A DNA stretch of 64,000 nucleotides from an uncultured Pseudomonadales bacterium (GCA_943788895.1 CALSRZ010000003.1:62001-126000), one strand, 5' to 3'; shown: positions 30,206 through 40,965, numbered from the stretch's first letter. Notes: a model not told the origin generated them from the sequence alone. Program-made: numbers and translations.

Positions 30206-32500
30206 TTAATCTGTTACCCGTCGCGCCTCTTTGACATTGGGTATTTGGTTTAACTGTGCCAGTACTGTGCTGAGCTGCTCCAAACTGGCAACATCAATGG
30301 TCAGAAACATCTGTGAGCAGTTCATCTTTTTATGGTGACTGCTGTCTTCGTCTGACTGTATTGAGGAGATATGTAAGCCGAGTCGATCAACTGTCTTGGT
30401 GATATCAAGCAACAGTCCAGTGCGATCATAGGTGGTTAAAACAATTTTTACCCGATAGTTCTTTTGTGGCTCACCGCCCCACTCAACCTTAATAATTCTC
30501 TGCGGATCAGCCCCCTGCAGGCGCAGGAAGTTACCACAGTCCTCGCGGTGGATAGAAATACCCCGCCCCTGGGTAATATAGCCGGCAATATTATCGCCGG
30601 GAACCGGGCTGCAACAGCGAGCAATCTGGGTAAGCAAATTGCCGACACCGTGAATAAACACATCGGACGACTTAAAACGCTGGGCGGTTATAGGTTCTTT
30701 CGCGGCAATTCGTTCAATCCCTTTACTGCCACCCTGACGCACCTGTGCGGAGTTGATCACCTGCTCAACTCCCACATCGCCGGCACCTATGGCGGCATAG
30801 AGACCGGCAACACCCTGTTTATTGTAACGCTGGGCAACTTTCTCCAGATCTATATCGCTGACATTTAATTGGTTCAGCTCGCGATCGAGAAGCTTTTTGC
30901 CTTCAATTCGATTCTGCTCCTGGTTCTGCTTGCGAAACCAATACTGCACCTGACTTCTGGCGCGATTGGTTTTTAGATAACCCATTGATGCAGACAGCCA
31001 ATCGCGAGAGGGCTGACCTTGACGGGCGGTAATAATATTGACCTGATCTGCGGTCTGTAACTGAGAGTTTAAAGGCGCAATTCGACCGTTAACTTTGGCA
31101 CCGCGACAGCGATGACCAAGACCTGTATGCACATAGTAGGCAAAGTCCAGGGGCGTCGCGCCTACCGGAAGATCAACCACATGCCCCTCAGGGGTAAAAA
31201 CATAGATACGGCCTTCGTTGATACTGGACTGGGATTGATTGAGTGAATCACTGCTTTCAGCTTTATTGCTTCTGGCCTCAATTTCATTTGACCACTCCAG
31301 AACCTGACGCAACCATTCAATCTTTTCTTCATAGCTTTTGTCGGCACGCTGAGCATCGCTGCCCCCCTTATAACGCCAGTGAGCACAGACACCCAGCTCT
31401 GCCTCACTGTGCATATCGAAGGTGCGAATCTGGATCTCGAGAACCTTGTTGTCGGGCCCAACCACTGCGGTGTGCAGGGAGCGATAACCATTTTCTTTAG
31501 GTGCCGCTATATAGTCGTCGTACTCGCCGGGAATATTTTCCCACTGGCTGTGCAGCCAACCGAGAACCTCGTAGCAGTCGGCAATACTCGGCACTAGCAC
31601 GCGCAGTGCGCGGATATCGTAGACCTCGGAAAAGCTGAGGTTTTTACGCTGCATTTTCGACCAGATAGAGTAAATATGCTTGGGGCGACCAGTGACCTCG
31701 CCCTCTATATTGGAGGCTTTTAATTTTTCCTCTACCTGCTGCACCGCCTGTTTGATATAGGCCTGTCGATCGCGGCGCTTTTCGGCAAGCAGGCTGGCGA
31801 TAGAACTGTAGTCATCGGGCTGTAAATAGCGGAAAGAGAGGTCTTCAAGTTCCCACTTAATATTACCCAGTCCCAGTCGATGGGCAAGCGGTGCGTAGAT
31901 ATCGAAGACTTCGCGAGCAACCCGCACGCGCTTTTCTCTGCTGTCATTTTTGACCGCGCGGATCGCACAGGTGCGCTCGGCAATTTTAATCAGCGGCACG
32001 CGAATATCGTCGATAATTGAAACCAGCATTTCGCGGATTTTACTCGCCTGCTGCCCACCCCCATGACCAAATACTGATCGGCCATGGCTGTTATTTAATG
32101 TGCTGACAACGGCCATACGCAGAACTTTATCAATCAGTCCTGCGACTTCTGCGCCAAATTCACTGCGGACTTTTTCGTTTGAAATTCGCCCCTCACGTAC
32201 AGCGCGATAGAGAATCGCGGCTTGCAGGCCAACGCTGTCGAGGGATAGATCGGCGAGAATTTCTGCCATTTCCAGCGCTGTTTGAAAACAGCCAACGGCA
32301 TTGCTCCAGAGTTTGTCGGGATCAAAGTCTTGTTTGAGAGCTTCGCTGGCAAAAACACAGGCGTGGGTTATATCTTCTGTGGCGCTGGCTTCGACGTCAA
32401 TGGATTCAAAGGTATAGCCCTGAATAAGGCTCTCTACCCAGGCCTGGATATCAATTTGCTCGGCCTCTTCCTGAGGATGGTGTTCACGAACTTTAACCAT
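30206..32500 (-). CDS. relA: (p)ppGpp synthetase RelA
   Basis: RelA makes (p)ppGpp on ribosomes stalled by uncharged tRNA. The 764-residue protein has a degenerate hydrolase-like HD domain, so it should be synthesis-only. In the synthetase domain GEYDDYIAAPKENGYRSLH carries the ExDD form typical of RelA rather than the RxKD of SpoT-type enzymes. The TGS domain begins near IYVFTPEGHVVDLP (about residue 428), and a C-terminal ACT domain closes the protein. rlmD, often between relA and cysM, is absent here. Confidence 0.96.
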   Translation of the reverse strand: MVKVREHHPQEEAEQIDIQAWVESLIQGYTFESIDVEASATEDITHACVFASEALKQDFDPDKLWSNAVGCFQTALEMAEILADLSLDSVGLQAAILYRAVREGRISNEKVRSEFGAEVAGLIDKVLRMAVVSTLNNSHGRSVFGHGGGQQASKIREMLVSIIDDIRVPLIKIAERTCAIRAVKNDSREKRVRVAREVFDIYAPLAHRLGLGNIKWELEDLSFRYLQPDDYSSIASLLAEKRRDRQAYIKQAVQQVEEKLKASNIEGEVTGRPKHIYSIWSKMQRKNLSFSEVYDIRALRVLVPSIADCYEVLGWLHSQWENIPGEYDDYIAAPKENGYRSLHTAVVGPDNKVLEIQIRTFDMHSEAELGVCAHWRYKGGSDAQRADKSYEEKIEWLRQVLEWSNEIEARSNKAESSDSLNQSQSSINEGRIYVFTPEGHVVDLPVGATPLDFAYYVHTGLGHRCRGAKVNGRIAPLNSQLQTADQVNIITARQGQPSRDWLSASMGYLKTNRARSQVQYWFRKQNQEQNRIEGKKLLDRELNQLNVSDIDLEKVAQRYNKQGVAGLYAAIGAGDVGVEQVINSAQVRQGGSKGIERIAAKEPITAQRFKSSDVFIHGVGNLLTQIARCCSPVPGDNIAGYITQGRGISIHREDCGNFLRLQGADPQRIIKVEWGGEPQKNYRVKIVLTTYDRTGLLLDITKTVDRLGLHISSIQSDEDSSHHKKMNCSQMFLTIDVASLEQLSTVLAQLNQIPNVKEARRVTD

Positions 32501-32566
32501 GATTTTGACTCGAGCTATAGACTTTATACTGCTAATAACTCTGTTGGAATCTGTTTGGCTCTCGGC

Positions 32567-33454
32567 TTACCCGTAAATTCCCGAGGACAGGTAGCGGTCA
32601 CCCCGATCACAGATAATAGCAACGATCACTGCATTTTCAACCTGCTGGCTAATCTTCAGGGCAGCGGACACCGAGCCACCAGAGGAGACACCACAGAAGA
32701 TTCCCTCTTCCTCGGCCAAACGGCGCATAGTATGTTCAGCTTCTGACTGGGAGATATCCATAATTTGATCGACTTTGGCATCGTCAAAAATACCCGGCAT
32801 ATAAGCTTTGGGCCAGCGGCGGATTCCCGGTATTGAGGCGCCATCTTCAGGCTGCAAACCCACTATCTGAACATCGGGGTTTTGCTGCTTAAGATAGGCC
32901 GAGACACCCATAATGGTGCCAGTGGTTCCCATGGAGCTGACAAAATGGGTCACTGCACCAGCGGTATCGCGCCAGATCTCCGGTCCAGTCCCCTGATAAT
33001 GCGCCAGAGGATTGTCGGGATTATTAAACTGATCCAAAACCCTGCCTTGACCCTGAGCCTGCATCTGCATAGCCAAATCGCGGGCACCTTCCATGCCCTG
33101 CTCTTTGGTCACTTCAATTAATGTTGCGCCATAAGCTGTCATGGCCGCTTTGCGCTCGGCGGTGGCATTGGCGGGCATGATTAATGTTATCGGGTAGCCC
33201 ATCATTGCCGCAGCCATGGCCAGGGCTATACCGGTGTTGCCACTGGTGGCTTCAACCAGATGATCACCAGGTTTGATTTCTCCGCGCTGCTGAGCGTTTT
33301 TAATCATGCTTAACGCTGGCCTGTCTTTAACCGAGCCCGCGGGATTATCCCCTTCCAGTTTGGCCAGAATAGTATTAGAGCTATTGCCGGGCATTCGCTG
33401 CAAACGCACTAATCTGGTGTTGCCAATAGTCTGGTCTATGGTTGGGTACTGCAT
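32567..33454 (-). CDS. cysM: cysteine synthase B
   Basis: This PLP enzyme makes cysteine from O-acetylserine and sulfide or thiosulfate. The Lys that binds PLP is in NPAGSVKDRPAL (about residues 37-48), and the asparagine loop is EATSGNTGIALA (about 68-79). The GTTGTIMG loop near 175 binds the phosphate. The 295-residue length and the sequence RRWPKAYMPGIFD favour CysM over CysK. It is 66 bases upstream of relA on the same strand. Confidence 0.96.
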   Translation of the reverse strand: MQYPTIDQTIGNTRLVRLQRMPGNSSNTILAKLEGDNPAGSVKDRPALSMIKNAQQRGEIKPGDHLVEATSGNTGIALAMAAAMMGYPITLIMPANATAERKAAMTAYGATLIEVTKEQGMEGARDLAMQMQAQGQGRVLDQFNNPDNPLAHYQGTGPEIWRDTAGAVTHFVSSMGTTGTIMGVSAYLKQQNPDVQIVGLQPEDGASIPGIRRWPKAYMPGIFDDAKVDQIMDISQSEAEHTMRRLAEEEGIFCGVSSGGSVSAALKISQQVENAVIVAIICDRGDRYLSSGIYG

Positions 33455-33590
33455 AATTGTTACTCTTTATACTTATTAGTGTTGATTAAATAGATTGAGA
33501 ATCACAACGCGCCATTGTGCCTGAACGCTTGAGGTTGCGCCCCTTCAAGACTGTTATAGCTAATAATTGTTTTGCATAACGAGCATTAAT

Positions 33591-33965
33591 TTAGGTTAGA
33601 ACAGCATAGGCAATGGCGTATTCGCGCTCATCAGCAAGGCTAATCAGCATTTTCTGACCACCGCGGGCCTGCATAACCTCAGCCGCACCATTGGATAGCT
33701 CGACATAGGGCGCGCCCTTTTCATCGTTGCCGATCACCATATCCTGAAAGCTGACACCCTGACCTATACCTGTGCCCAGAGCTTTGGCTATGGCTTCCTT
33801 GGCTGCAAAGCGTTTGGCGACAAATGCAACGCCATCACTATGGCCCTGATATTGCAATTTTTCACTGGGGCTGAGAATACGGTCGATAAAACGCTCCCCC
33901 TGTCGCTCCAGTACTTCGGCGATACGGGCAATTTCAACAATATCGGTGCCAATGGCTATGCTCAT
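33591..33965 (-). CDS. acpS: holo-[acyl-carrier-protein] synthase
   Basis: AcpS transfers 4'-phosphopantetheine from CoA to acyl carrier protein. The 124-residue trimeric-type enzyme has GTDIVEIARI at the N-terminus (metal Asp near residue 8) and RFAAKEAIAKALGTGIG (about residues 52-68) with the second metal Glu. It is the last gene of the lepA-to-acpS block. pdxJ, normally between recO and acpS in gammaproteobacteria, is missing here. Confidence 0.96.
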   Translation of the reverse strand: MSIAIGTDIVEIARIAEVLERQGERFIDRILSPSEKLQYQGHSDGVAFVAKRFAAKEAIAKALGTGIGQGVSFQDMVIGNDEKGAPYVELSNGAAEVMQARGGQKMLISLADEREYAIAYAVLT

Positions 33966-33994
33966 AGTGTTAGTTCCAACAATATTCTCGTTGA

Positions 33995-34720
33995 TTAGGA
34001 GGCCTGTGACAGCAGGTGCTGCCGGTAGAGCTCTCGACTGTGCAGCGGCCTGCCGCCCAGATAAAAGTCTATCACGCTGCGCAATAGCTGCTTGGCGGTT
34101 CGCAATGGACTGCCCGTGGAGAATTCTCCACAGGCGATACTGATCAGATCACTACCGATGTAACTGCCCTGCGCCGGGCCGCGTTGATTGATCGACAGCT
34201 GTAATCCGCGCTCGGGAATATACTGGTAGTAGCTATCAGCCTGCAATGGTGCACCGCTCTGGGCATCTGAGTCCAATACCAGCCCGTAGCCGAGCTCTTC
34301 GAGCAATGTCATCTCCAGATGGCGCAGCTGCACCTCATCGGGCTGACCCTGACAGAGAATGGCGATAAAGTTTTGATACTGTTGGTAGAGGTATTCATGC
34401 ATATCCTGCTCTTGGAGAAGACGATAGAACAGTTCATTGAGATAGAGGCCGGTAAACAGGCAGACCCCCTGCAGCTGAACCGGTGCCTGAGTGACATCAG
34501 CCTGAATCAGGGTCTTTAATTCACCGCGCCCCTGCCAGCTAAACTGATGCTCGGTGTAGGGAAAGATGGGACGGCTGATACCCTTTTTATTCGGCTTGCG
34601 AAAGCCTTTGGCAACACAGCGAATACGGCCGTGATTTTTGGTGTACAGATCGACCAGCAAACTGGTTTCGCGGTAGGGCGTCGAATGCAACAGGAACCCC
34701 GGCTCTGCCTCTATGCGCAC
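33995..34720 (-). CDS. recO: DNA repair protein RecO
   Basis: RecO helps load RecA on gapped single-stranded DNA with RecR. The 241-residue protein has the N-terminal OB fold (GFLLHSTPYRETSLLVDLYT, about residues 8-27) and the helical C-terminal part with GLYLNELFYRLL. No zinc cysteines are visible, as in E. coli RecO. The start is a GTG at 34720, six bases after the era stop. Confidence 0.94.
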   Translation of the reverse strand: MRIEAEPGFLLHSTPYRETSLLVDLYTKNHGRIRCVAKGFRKPNKKGISRPIFPYTEHQFSWQGRGELKTLIQADVTQAPVQLQGVCLFTGLYLNELFYRLLQEQDMHEYLYQQYQNFIAILCQGQPDEVQLRHLEMTLLEELGYGLVLDSDAQSGAPLQADSYYQYIPERGLQLSINQRGPAQGSYIGSDLISIACGEFSTGSPLRTAKQLLRSVIDFYLGGRPLHSRELYRQHLLSQAS

Positions 34721-34726
34721 AATAGA

Positions 34727-35626
34727 TTACTCGTCGATATAGCCAAGGCTGCGCAGCGCCCGCTCATCATCGGACCAGCCGCTGCGAACTTTAACCCAGG
34801 TTTTAAGCATAACTTTGCAGTCCAGCAGGCTTTCCATATCGGCACGCGCCTGTTGACCAATCTTTTTTATCCGCTCGCCTTTATTGCCAATAATAATTTT
34901 CTTCTGGCCTTCACGCTCGACCAGAATCAGGGCATCAATATAAGTGACATTCTTTTCGACACGGAACTGTTCGATTTCTACGGTGACCTGATAGGGAACT
35001 TCAGCACCCAATTGGCGGGTTATTTTCTCGCGAACCATTTCTGCGGCTAAAAAGCGCTCACTGCGATCAGTGATTTGGTCTTCGGGAAAAATATGCGGCG
35101 CTTCCGGCATAAAGTGATTAATTTTTTCTTCGAGCAACTCAAAGTTGGTTCTGCGCAGAGCTGACAGTGGAATAAGATCAGCGGCACTGACCTTACCGGA
35201 GAGAAACTGTAAATGGGGTAGCAGCTCTTCTTTGTCTTCAACCAGATCGACCTTATTGATCGCCACGATCACCGGCACTTCGTAGTTGGAGATATATTTG
35301 GCGACATATTCATCGGCCTCGCTCCATTCGAAACGATCGACAACAAAGATCACCAGATCAACATCGGCAATCACACTGGCGGCCGAGCGGTTCATCACTC
35401 GGTTGATCGCACGCTCTTGGTTAGTGTGAATACCTGGGGTGTCGACAAAGACTACCTGAAGGTTCTCTTCGGTTTTAATGCCTAACAAGGTGTGTCTGGT
35501 GGTCTGTGGCTTGCGCGAGGTAATGCACAGCTTTTGACCGAGCAGGTGATTAAGTAGGGTTGATTTTCCCACATTGGGACGGCCGACAATGGCTACATAG
35601 CCGCAGCGGGTTGCTGTATCTGTCAC
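34727..35626 (-). CDS. era: ribosome-assembly GTPase Era
   Basis: Era is a GTPase that binds the 3' end of 16S rRNA during 30S maturation. The 299-residue protein has G1 GRPNVGKST (about residues 16-24), G3 DTPG, G4 NKVD and a C-terminal KH domain around [21 protein letters not shown] (about residues 230-250). It overlaps the rnc stop by one base, the usual rnc-era coupling. Confidence 0.97.
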   Translation of the reverse strand: MTDTATRCGYVAIVGRPNVGKSTLLNHLLGQKLCITSRKPQTTRHTLLGIKTEENLQVVFVDTPGIHTNQERAINRVMNRSAASVIADVDLVIFVVDRFEWSEADEYVAKYISNYEVPVIVAINKVDLVEDKEELLPHLQFLSGKVSAADLIPLSALRRTNFELLEEKINHFMPEAPHIFPEDQITDRSERFLAAEMVREKITRQLGAEVPYQVTVEIEQFRVEKNVTYIDALILVEREGQKKIIIGNKGERIKKIGQQARADMESLLDCKVMLKTWVKVRSGWSDDERALRSLGYIDE

Positions 35627-36318
35627 TACTTATTCCCCATTTTCTGTAATTCGAGCTGTTCTAATAATTGTTCTGCAACCAGCTGTTCTGCTTTGCGTCG
35701 ACTGCTGGCCGTGGCTTCGGCGGCACTTTCCACATCGGTAATCTTGCAGCTGATGGTGAATAGGCGACTATGATCCTCACCCTGGGTTTTTACAACCAGA
35801 TATTCTGGCAATGGCTTGCCTCTGCCCTGCAACCATTCCTGCAAAGCTGTCTTAGCATCTTTGACCGGTGTATCCAGAGTCACGGCGTTTAACAGATCAG
35901 CAAACCAGTTAACTATCGACTGTTCAGCTGCCGCCATGCCCTTATCCAAGTAGATGGCGCCAATCAGTGCTTCAACGGTATCGCCGAGAATTGAGTCGCG
36001 GCGGTGACCACCACTTTTCATCTCGCCTTGCCCAAGCAGTAATTCGGGACCCAGATCCAGTGATCGGGCAACGTCGGCAAGGGATTCAGCGCGCACTATC
36101 TGTGAGCGTATACGACTGAGATCGCCCTCGCGGGCATCGGGGAAGCGCTGAAAAAGAAAGTTGGATACGATGAGTCCAAGCACGGCATCGCCGAGAAATT
36201 CCAGGCGTTCGTTATTTTTACTACCGCAGCTCCGGTGAGAGAGTGCCAGCGTTAAAAGAGTTTGGTCGCTAAACTGATACTGCAAACGATCCTGGAGTTG
36301 CTGGGCATTACTCGCCAC
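35626..36318 (-). CDS. rnc: ribonuclease III
   Basis: RNase III cleaves double-stranded RNA, including the rRNA precursor. The 230-residue protein has the signature [12 protein letters not shown] (about residues 36-47) with catalytic Glu and Asp residues, the second acidic site in [13 protein letters not shown] (about 111-123), and a C-terminal double-stranded-RNA-binding domain (about 153-222). It overlaps era by one base. Confidence 0.97.
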   Translation of the reverse strand: MASNAQQLQDRLQYQFSDQTLLTLALSHRSCGSKNNERLEFLGDAVLGLIVSNFLFQRFPDAREGDLSRIRSQIVRAESLADVARSLDLGPELLLGQGEMKSGGHRRDSILGDTVEALIGAIYLDKGMAAAEQSIVNWFADLLNAVTLDTPVKDAKTALQEWLQGRGKPLPEYLVVKTQGEDHSRLFTISCKITDVESAAEATASSRRKAEQLVAEQLLEQLELQKMGNK

Positions 36319-36332
36319 GGTTGATCCTCAGA

Positions 36333-36707
36333 TTAATAATTTTGTTCGGCGCTCTCGTATTTATTGCTAAATTTAAGCACTACATCGATATTGCCAAACA
36401 TTTCGATTCGTTTTTCGTAGTCTAGGCTGATTCGGGTTCCGCTATCTTCCCGGTCTATGGCTACTTTTTTTACATCTATATCGCGAATATTGTTGATGGT
36501 AAAAAAATCGGCGATCTTTCTGCGTATCTGTGAATTTGATTTGCCGTTGATATCAGACTGGCCGACCTGATCAATTGCTCCCTGAATAATTCGGTTATCC
36601 AGATAATGGGGGGCGAGCTTAAAAACGACGGTTAAAACAAATCCAACAAGAAACAGCGTAAATAGCGCTGATGTTGTCGTCATACCCTTCTGACTGTTAA
36701 TACCCAT
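36333..36707 (-). CDS. DUF4845 single-span membrane protein
   Basis: A 124-residue protein with one N-terminal membrane segment (TTSALFTLFLVGFVLTVVFK, about residues 10-29) and a small periplasmic domain of the DUF4845 family. This gene lies between lepB and rnc in many gammaproteobacteria. The function is not known to me. The ATG at 36707 is preferred because AGGGAG lies six bases upstream; an upstream start at 36746 would add 13 residues without a good ribosome site. Confidence 0.88.
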   Translation of the reverse strand: MGINSQKGMTTTSALFTLFLVGFVLTVVFKLAPHYLDNRIIQGAIDQVGQSDINGKSNSQIRRKIADFFTINNIRDIDVKKVAIDREDSGTRISLDYEKRIEMFGNIDVVLKFSNKYESAEQNY

Positions 36708-36752
36708 ATCACACTCCCTGAGATATCTTAAAACTGTTGCTGACAACTCAGC

Positions 36753-37484
36753 TTACTGGATTTTGCCGGCCCGTTCAAAACTGGGCAGGGAGAGGAATTT
36801 ATCCCAGAACATCCAGCGGGCAAATGCCCTGCCGACAATTCGATCTTCGGGAACAGGCCCCCAGACTCGACTGTCGCTTGAGTTATCGCGATTATCACCC
36901 ATCATAAAGTAATGCCCCTCGGGCACTACGGCGGTAAAATTCTGGCTTAATCTGGTTGGCAGCAGGCGCTTTTGTATCGCGTGTTCAACACCGGTTAGAT
37001 CTTCAGTCATCACCACTGAACGGGGTGCTGGCTCTTCATCTGCGAGAATTTTTTGTGTCATCTTATCGCCATTAATGTATAGCACACCATTCAATACATG
37101 AATCTCATCCCCGGGCAGACCAACCACGCGCTTGATAAAGTAACGCTCTTCATGGGGCGGAAAAAACACCATCACATCGCCGCGCTCTGGAGAGTTAAGC
37201 TCGATGATTTTATTGCGTACAACCGGCAAGCGAATGCCGTATGTCCATTTATTGACGAGAATAAAGTCACCAACTTTAAGCGTTGGCACCATGGACGATG
37301 ATGGAATCTGGAACGGCTCAACAACGAAGGAGCGCAACACCAGAACCAAACCCAGTACCGGTGCCAGTGATCCCATAAATTCGATAGGCCCTTCAGCCTG
37401 CTTGATCATAAATTTATTGAGCAGCCAGAAAACAGCGGCTACGAGAAAAATCACGGTCAATATAAGCTCGAAATTAATATCCAT
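36753..37484 (-). CDS. lepB: signal peptidase I
   Basis: LepB removes signal peptides from exported proteins at the periplasmic face. The 243-residue protein has one or two N-terminal membrane segments (about residues 5-21 and 37-55). The catalytic Ser is in PSSSMVPTLKVGD (about residues 61-73) and the general-base Lys in YFIKRVVGLPGDEI (about 115-128). The box MGDNRDNSSDSR lies near residue 195. It follows lepA by 40 bases. Confidence 0.97.
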   Translation of the reverse strand: MDINFELILTVIFLVAAVFWLLNKFMIKQAEGPIEFMGSLAPVLGLVLVLRSFVVEPFQIPSSSMVPTLKVGDFILVNKWTYGIRLPVVRNKIIELNSPERGDVMVFFPPHEERYFIKRVVGLPGDEIHVLNGVLYINGDKMTQKILADEEPAPRSVVMTEDLTGVEHAIQKRLLPTRLSQNFTAVVPEGHYFMMGDNRDNSSDSRVWGPVPEDRIVGRAFARWMFWDKFLSLPSFERAGKIQ

Positions 37485-37524
37485 GGGTATCGCTTTCCTT
37501 TTGAATTAAAGGCCATTCGGCCAA

Positions 37525-39318
37525 TTAACTTTTAAGTACCGCAAGAAATGCATCCTGAGGGATTTCTACATTACCCACCTGCTTCATGCGCTTCTTACCA
37601 GCTTTTTGTTTTTCTAACAGTTTCTTCTTACGGCTAACATCACCACCGTAACATTTGGCGGTAACATTCTTGCGCAGTGCTTTAACTGTGGTTCTAGCAA
37701 CCACAGATCCACCAATAGCCGCCTGAATAGCCACATCAAACATCTGTCGGGGAATTAATTCTTTCATCTTATCAGCCAGAACCCGGCCTTTCTGCTGAGA
37801 GGTATCGCGGTGAATAATGGCTGCCAGCGCATCCACTCGGTCACCGTTGATCAATACATCCAGCCTGACCAATGAGGAGGCCTGAAAACGCACAAAGCTG
37901 TAGTCCAGGGAGGCAAATCCACGGCTGACTGATTTGAGCCTATCAAAGAAGTCCATCACCACTTCACTCATCGGCAGTTCATAGCTAATCGCTACCTGTC
38001 CGCCGACAAACTGCATATCTTTTTGGATGCCGCGCTTTTCAACACAGAGAGCAATCACATTGCCGACATAGTCTTTGGGAACCAGAATATTGGCTTCACA
38101 GATCGGCTCGCGCATCTCTTCAATATGGGCGGGATCGGGCAGCGCCGAGGGGTTAGAAATATGCAGTAGGTCACCGGAGGTATTGAGTATCTCATAGACT
38201 ACGGTAGGCGCTGTGGTAATTAGATTGAGATCATACTCGCGCTCGAGACGCTCCTGAATAATCTCCATATGCAGCATACCGAGGAAGCCACAGCGAAAAC
38301 CAAAGCCCAGTGCGTCGGAACTTTCCGGCTCATAAAACAGCGAAGCATCATTCACCGCCAGTTTAGCCAGCGCTTCACGGAAGTCTTCAAAGTCATCGGA
38401 ATCCACCGGGAACATACCCGCGTAAACCTGGGGTTTAACGCGCTGGAATCCGGGAAGAGGGTCAACCTCCGAGGTGCTCAGGTTGGTGATGGTATCGCCT
38501 ACAGGGGCACCAGAAATATCTTTAATACCGGCGACCATAAAGCCAACTTCACCAGCCTGTAATATGCCTGTCTCTTTGCGCTTGGGTGTAAAAACGCCAA
38601 CACTGTCAACCACATGGGGCTTGCCGATAGTTTTGGTAACAATCTTGCTCTTGCTGGTCAGCGTACCTTGCATAACCCGCACCAGAGAGACAACACCGAG
38701 GTAGTTGTCGAACCAGGAATCAATAATTAACGCTTGCAGTGGCGCATCCACATCACCCTCAGGTGGTGGCACTTTAAGAACCAGCTCTTCGAGAATATCG
38801 TTAATTCCCTCACCGGTTTTAGCACTGCAGCGCACTGATTCAGTGGCTTCAATACCAATAATATCTTCAATTTCAGCGATAACCTTATCCGGCTCCGCCT
38901 GAGGTAGATCCATCTTGTTCAACACTGGAATCACTTCCAGACCCTGAGCAATGGCGGTGTAGCAGTTCGCCACCGACTGTGCCTCAACACCCTGAGCAGC
39001 ATCGACAATCAGCAGCGCACCTTCACAGGCGGCCAGTGAACGCGAGACTTCATATGAGAAATCCACATGGCCCGGGGTATCAATAAAGTTGAGCTGGTAG
39101 GTCTTACCATCTTTCGCTGTGAACGGCAGGGTAACGCTCTGCGCTTTAATAGTAATACCGCGCTCGCGCTCAATATCCATGGAGTCGAGAACCTGAGCGG
39201 CCATTTCACGCTCGGCCAGACCTCCACATACCTGAATAAAGCGATCTGCAATGGTCGATTTGCCATGGTCAATATGGGCAATAATAGAAAAGTTTCTGAT
39301 GTGGCTGAGATCGGACAA
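37525..39318 (-). CDS. lepA: elongation factor 4 (LepA)
   Basis: LepA is a ribosome-dependent GTPase related to EF-G that is linked to ribosome assembly and back-translocation. The 597-residue length is exact for the family. The G1 motif is [10 protein letters not shown] (about residues 13-22), the G3 DTPGH lies near residue 80, and the G4 NKMDL near 135. The C-terminus has [21 protein letters not shown], the LepA-specific tail. It starts the lepA-lepB-DUF4845-rnc-era-recO-acpS block. Confidence 0.97.
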   Translation of the reverse strand: MSDLSHIRNFSIIAHIDHGKSTIADRFIQVCGGLAEREMAAQVLDSMDIERERGITIKAQSVTLPFTAKDGKTYQLNFIDTPGHVDFSYEVSRSLAACEGALLIVDAAQGVEAQSVANCYTAIAQGLEVIPVLNKMDLPQAEPDKVIAEIEDIIGIEATESVRCSAKTGEGINDILEELVLKVPPPEGDVDAPLQALIIDSWFDNYLGVVSLVRVMQGTLTSKSKIVTKTIGKPHVVDSVGVFTPKRKETGILQAGEVGFMVAGIKDISGAPVGDTITNLSTSEVDPLPGFQRVKPQVYAGMFPVDSDDFEDFREALAKLAVNDASLFYEPESSDALGFGFRCGFLGMLHMEIIQERLEREYDLNLITTAPTVVYEILNTSGDLLHISNPSALPDPAHIEEMREPICEANILVPKDYVGNVIALCVEKRGIQKDMQFVGGQVAISYELPMSEVVMDFFDRLKSVSRGFASLDYSFVRFQASSLVRLDVLINGDRVDALAAIIHRDTSQQKGRVLADKMKELIPRQMFDVAIQAAIGGSVVARTTVKALRKNVTAKCYGGDVSRKKKLLEKQKAGKKRMKQVGNVEIPQDAFLAVLKS

Positions 39319-39443
39319 GGTGTTTTCACTACCATTAAAAAATGCGAGCGGAGTTTAGCTTATTTATGGCTGTTTCGCTATCAACCGCGTACCCCTTTAA
39401 CCGAGGCACGCGATCATTTAAGCCTGAATTTATAGTGCGAAAA

Positions 39444-40838
39444 CTACGGCTTGATAATAATGGTTCTGGAAATCGCCCGACCCTGTCGGTAAAAGCGAAT
39501 CAAAACCGGGGTATCAGTTGGCAACTCGCGAACTACCTGCTCGTATTCATCGACATCATCAATACGACTGTAACCGAGCTGCAAAATAATATCGCCGCGC
39601 CGCAAGCCCGACTCGGATGCCGCAGAATCTGCAGATAACTGCTCAATCACAACACCGCCACGAATACCCAGCGAACCCAACTCGCGCTCACTTAGGTCTT
39701 CGACAACCAGACCGATGCGATCACTGCCATCGCCGCGACTGGCGACAGTTTCATCACCGCCCTTCAGGGCACCGATCTCAATATTGAGCTTTTTCAGTTT
39801 GCCTTTGCGATACAGTACCACTGGCGATTTTTTACCCGGTGCCAGCATACCCACAACATGGGGCAGATCACCGGAATCAACTATAGCTTGCCGGTTAAAA
39901 CGCACGATAACATCACCGGGCTTAATGCCGCCCTTGTCGGCGGGACTATCCGGCTCAACCGCATTGATCAGCGCACCCTGGGGCTTATCCAGATCAAGGG
40001 AGCGGGCCAGATCTCTGTCCACATCCTGGATTACCACGCCGAGCCAGCCACGCTGCACCACACCGTTTTCCTTGAGCTGCTCAACCACGCCTACAGCAAC
40101 ACTGGCAGGAATGGCAAAGGAGAGACCTATGGAGCCGCCAGAGCGAGAGTATATCTGTGAGTTGATACCCACCACTTCACCATTGAGATTAAATAGCGGC
40201 CCGCCGGAGTTGCCGGGATTAATCGCCACATCGGTCTGGATAAAGGGCACATAGTTCTCACCTTTATCGGTGGGAATACTGCGCCCAATCGCGCTGACAA
40301 TCCCGACACTGGCCGAGTAATCAAGGCCGAATGGTGAACCTATAGCTAACACCCAGGCACCAACCTTAAGTTTGTCTGGCTCAGCGAATTTAAGTACCGG
40401 TAGATCTGAGGCTTCAATTTTTAATAGCGCTAAATCTGAACGGCGATCTGTACCAACCATCTCGGCGGTAAATTCACGGCGATCTGAAAAACGCACCACG
40501 ATCTCATCTGCACCATCGACCACATGGTGGTTGGTGAGAATGTAGCCATCATTGGAAATAACAAAACCTGAACCCAGAGAAAATGCAGGTCGCGGTGCCT
40601 GCTGCCTGCCACGCTGCTGAAACAGTTCGCGGAAAATTTCTGGAATTTGGCCCGGGGGTATTTGCGATGCCGCACTTTTTCGCGCCTTCTGCACTGTATT
40701 AATCTTCACCACCGCTGGAGAAGTCTCTTCAATCAGCGCGGTAAAATCTGGTAACTGGGCATTGGCGGCCAAGGAGGTGAATAGACAGGCGGATAGAATA
40801 AATACAAACGAAGTAACTGCGGCAAATCTTTTAATCAC
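39444..40838 (-). CDS. mucD: periplasmic serine protease MucD/DegP
   Basis: This HtrA-family protease degrades misfolded periplasmic proteins. The 464-residue protein has a signal peptide (residues about 1-27, ending ANA), the catalytic triad H105 (TNHHVV), D135 (SDLALL) and S211 (GNSGGPL), and two PDZ domains (about 260-345 and 370-455). It follows rseC in the rpoE cluster, as mucD does in Pseudomonas, and should be part of the envelope stress response. A weak stem-loop separates it from rseC. Confidence 0.96.
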   Translation of the reverse strand: MIKRFAAVTSFVFILSACLFTSLAANAQLPDFTALIEETSPAVVKINTVQKARKSAASQIPPGQIPEIFRELFQQRGRQQAPRPAFSLGSGFVISNDGYILTNHHVVDGADEIVVRFSDRREFTAEMVGTDRRSDLALLKIEASDLPVLKFAEPDKLKVGAWVLAIGSPFGLDYSASVGIVSAIGRSIPTDKGENYVPFIQTDVAINPGNSGGPLFNLNGEVVGINSQIYSRSGGSIGLSFAIPASVAVGVVEQLKENGVVQRGWLGVVIQDVDRDLARSLDLDKPQGALINAVEPDSPADKGGIKPGDVIVRFNRQAIVDSGDLPHVVGMLAPGKKSPVVLYRKGKLKKLNIEIGALKGGDETVASRGDGSDRIGLVVEDLSERELGSLGIRGGVVIEQLSADSAASESGLRRGDIILQLGYSRIDDVDEYEQVVRELPTDTPVLIRFYRQGRAISRTIIIKP

Positions 40839-40874
40839 AGAATTTTCTCCAAAAATATTAATAATCTGTTTTAT

Positions 40875-40894
40875 AAAAAAGGGTTATTAACCCT
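40875..40894 (-). terminator. weak terminator or attenuator between rseC and mucD
   Basis: On the minus strand AGGGTT and AACCCT form a 6-bp stem with a 3-base loop, followed by six U. It is small but has the classical shape. It lies 72 bases after the rseC stop and about 40 bases before mucD, so it may reduce read-through into the protease gene. Confidence 0.45.
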
Positions 40895-40965
40895 ATTGGC
40901 ACTAATAAGAGTAGTAAAAAATCTACCAGGGATCAGAAATGGGTAACCAGAAGAAGTAACGAGGA

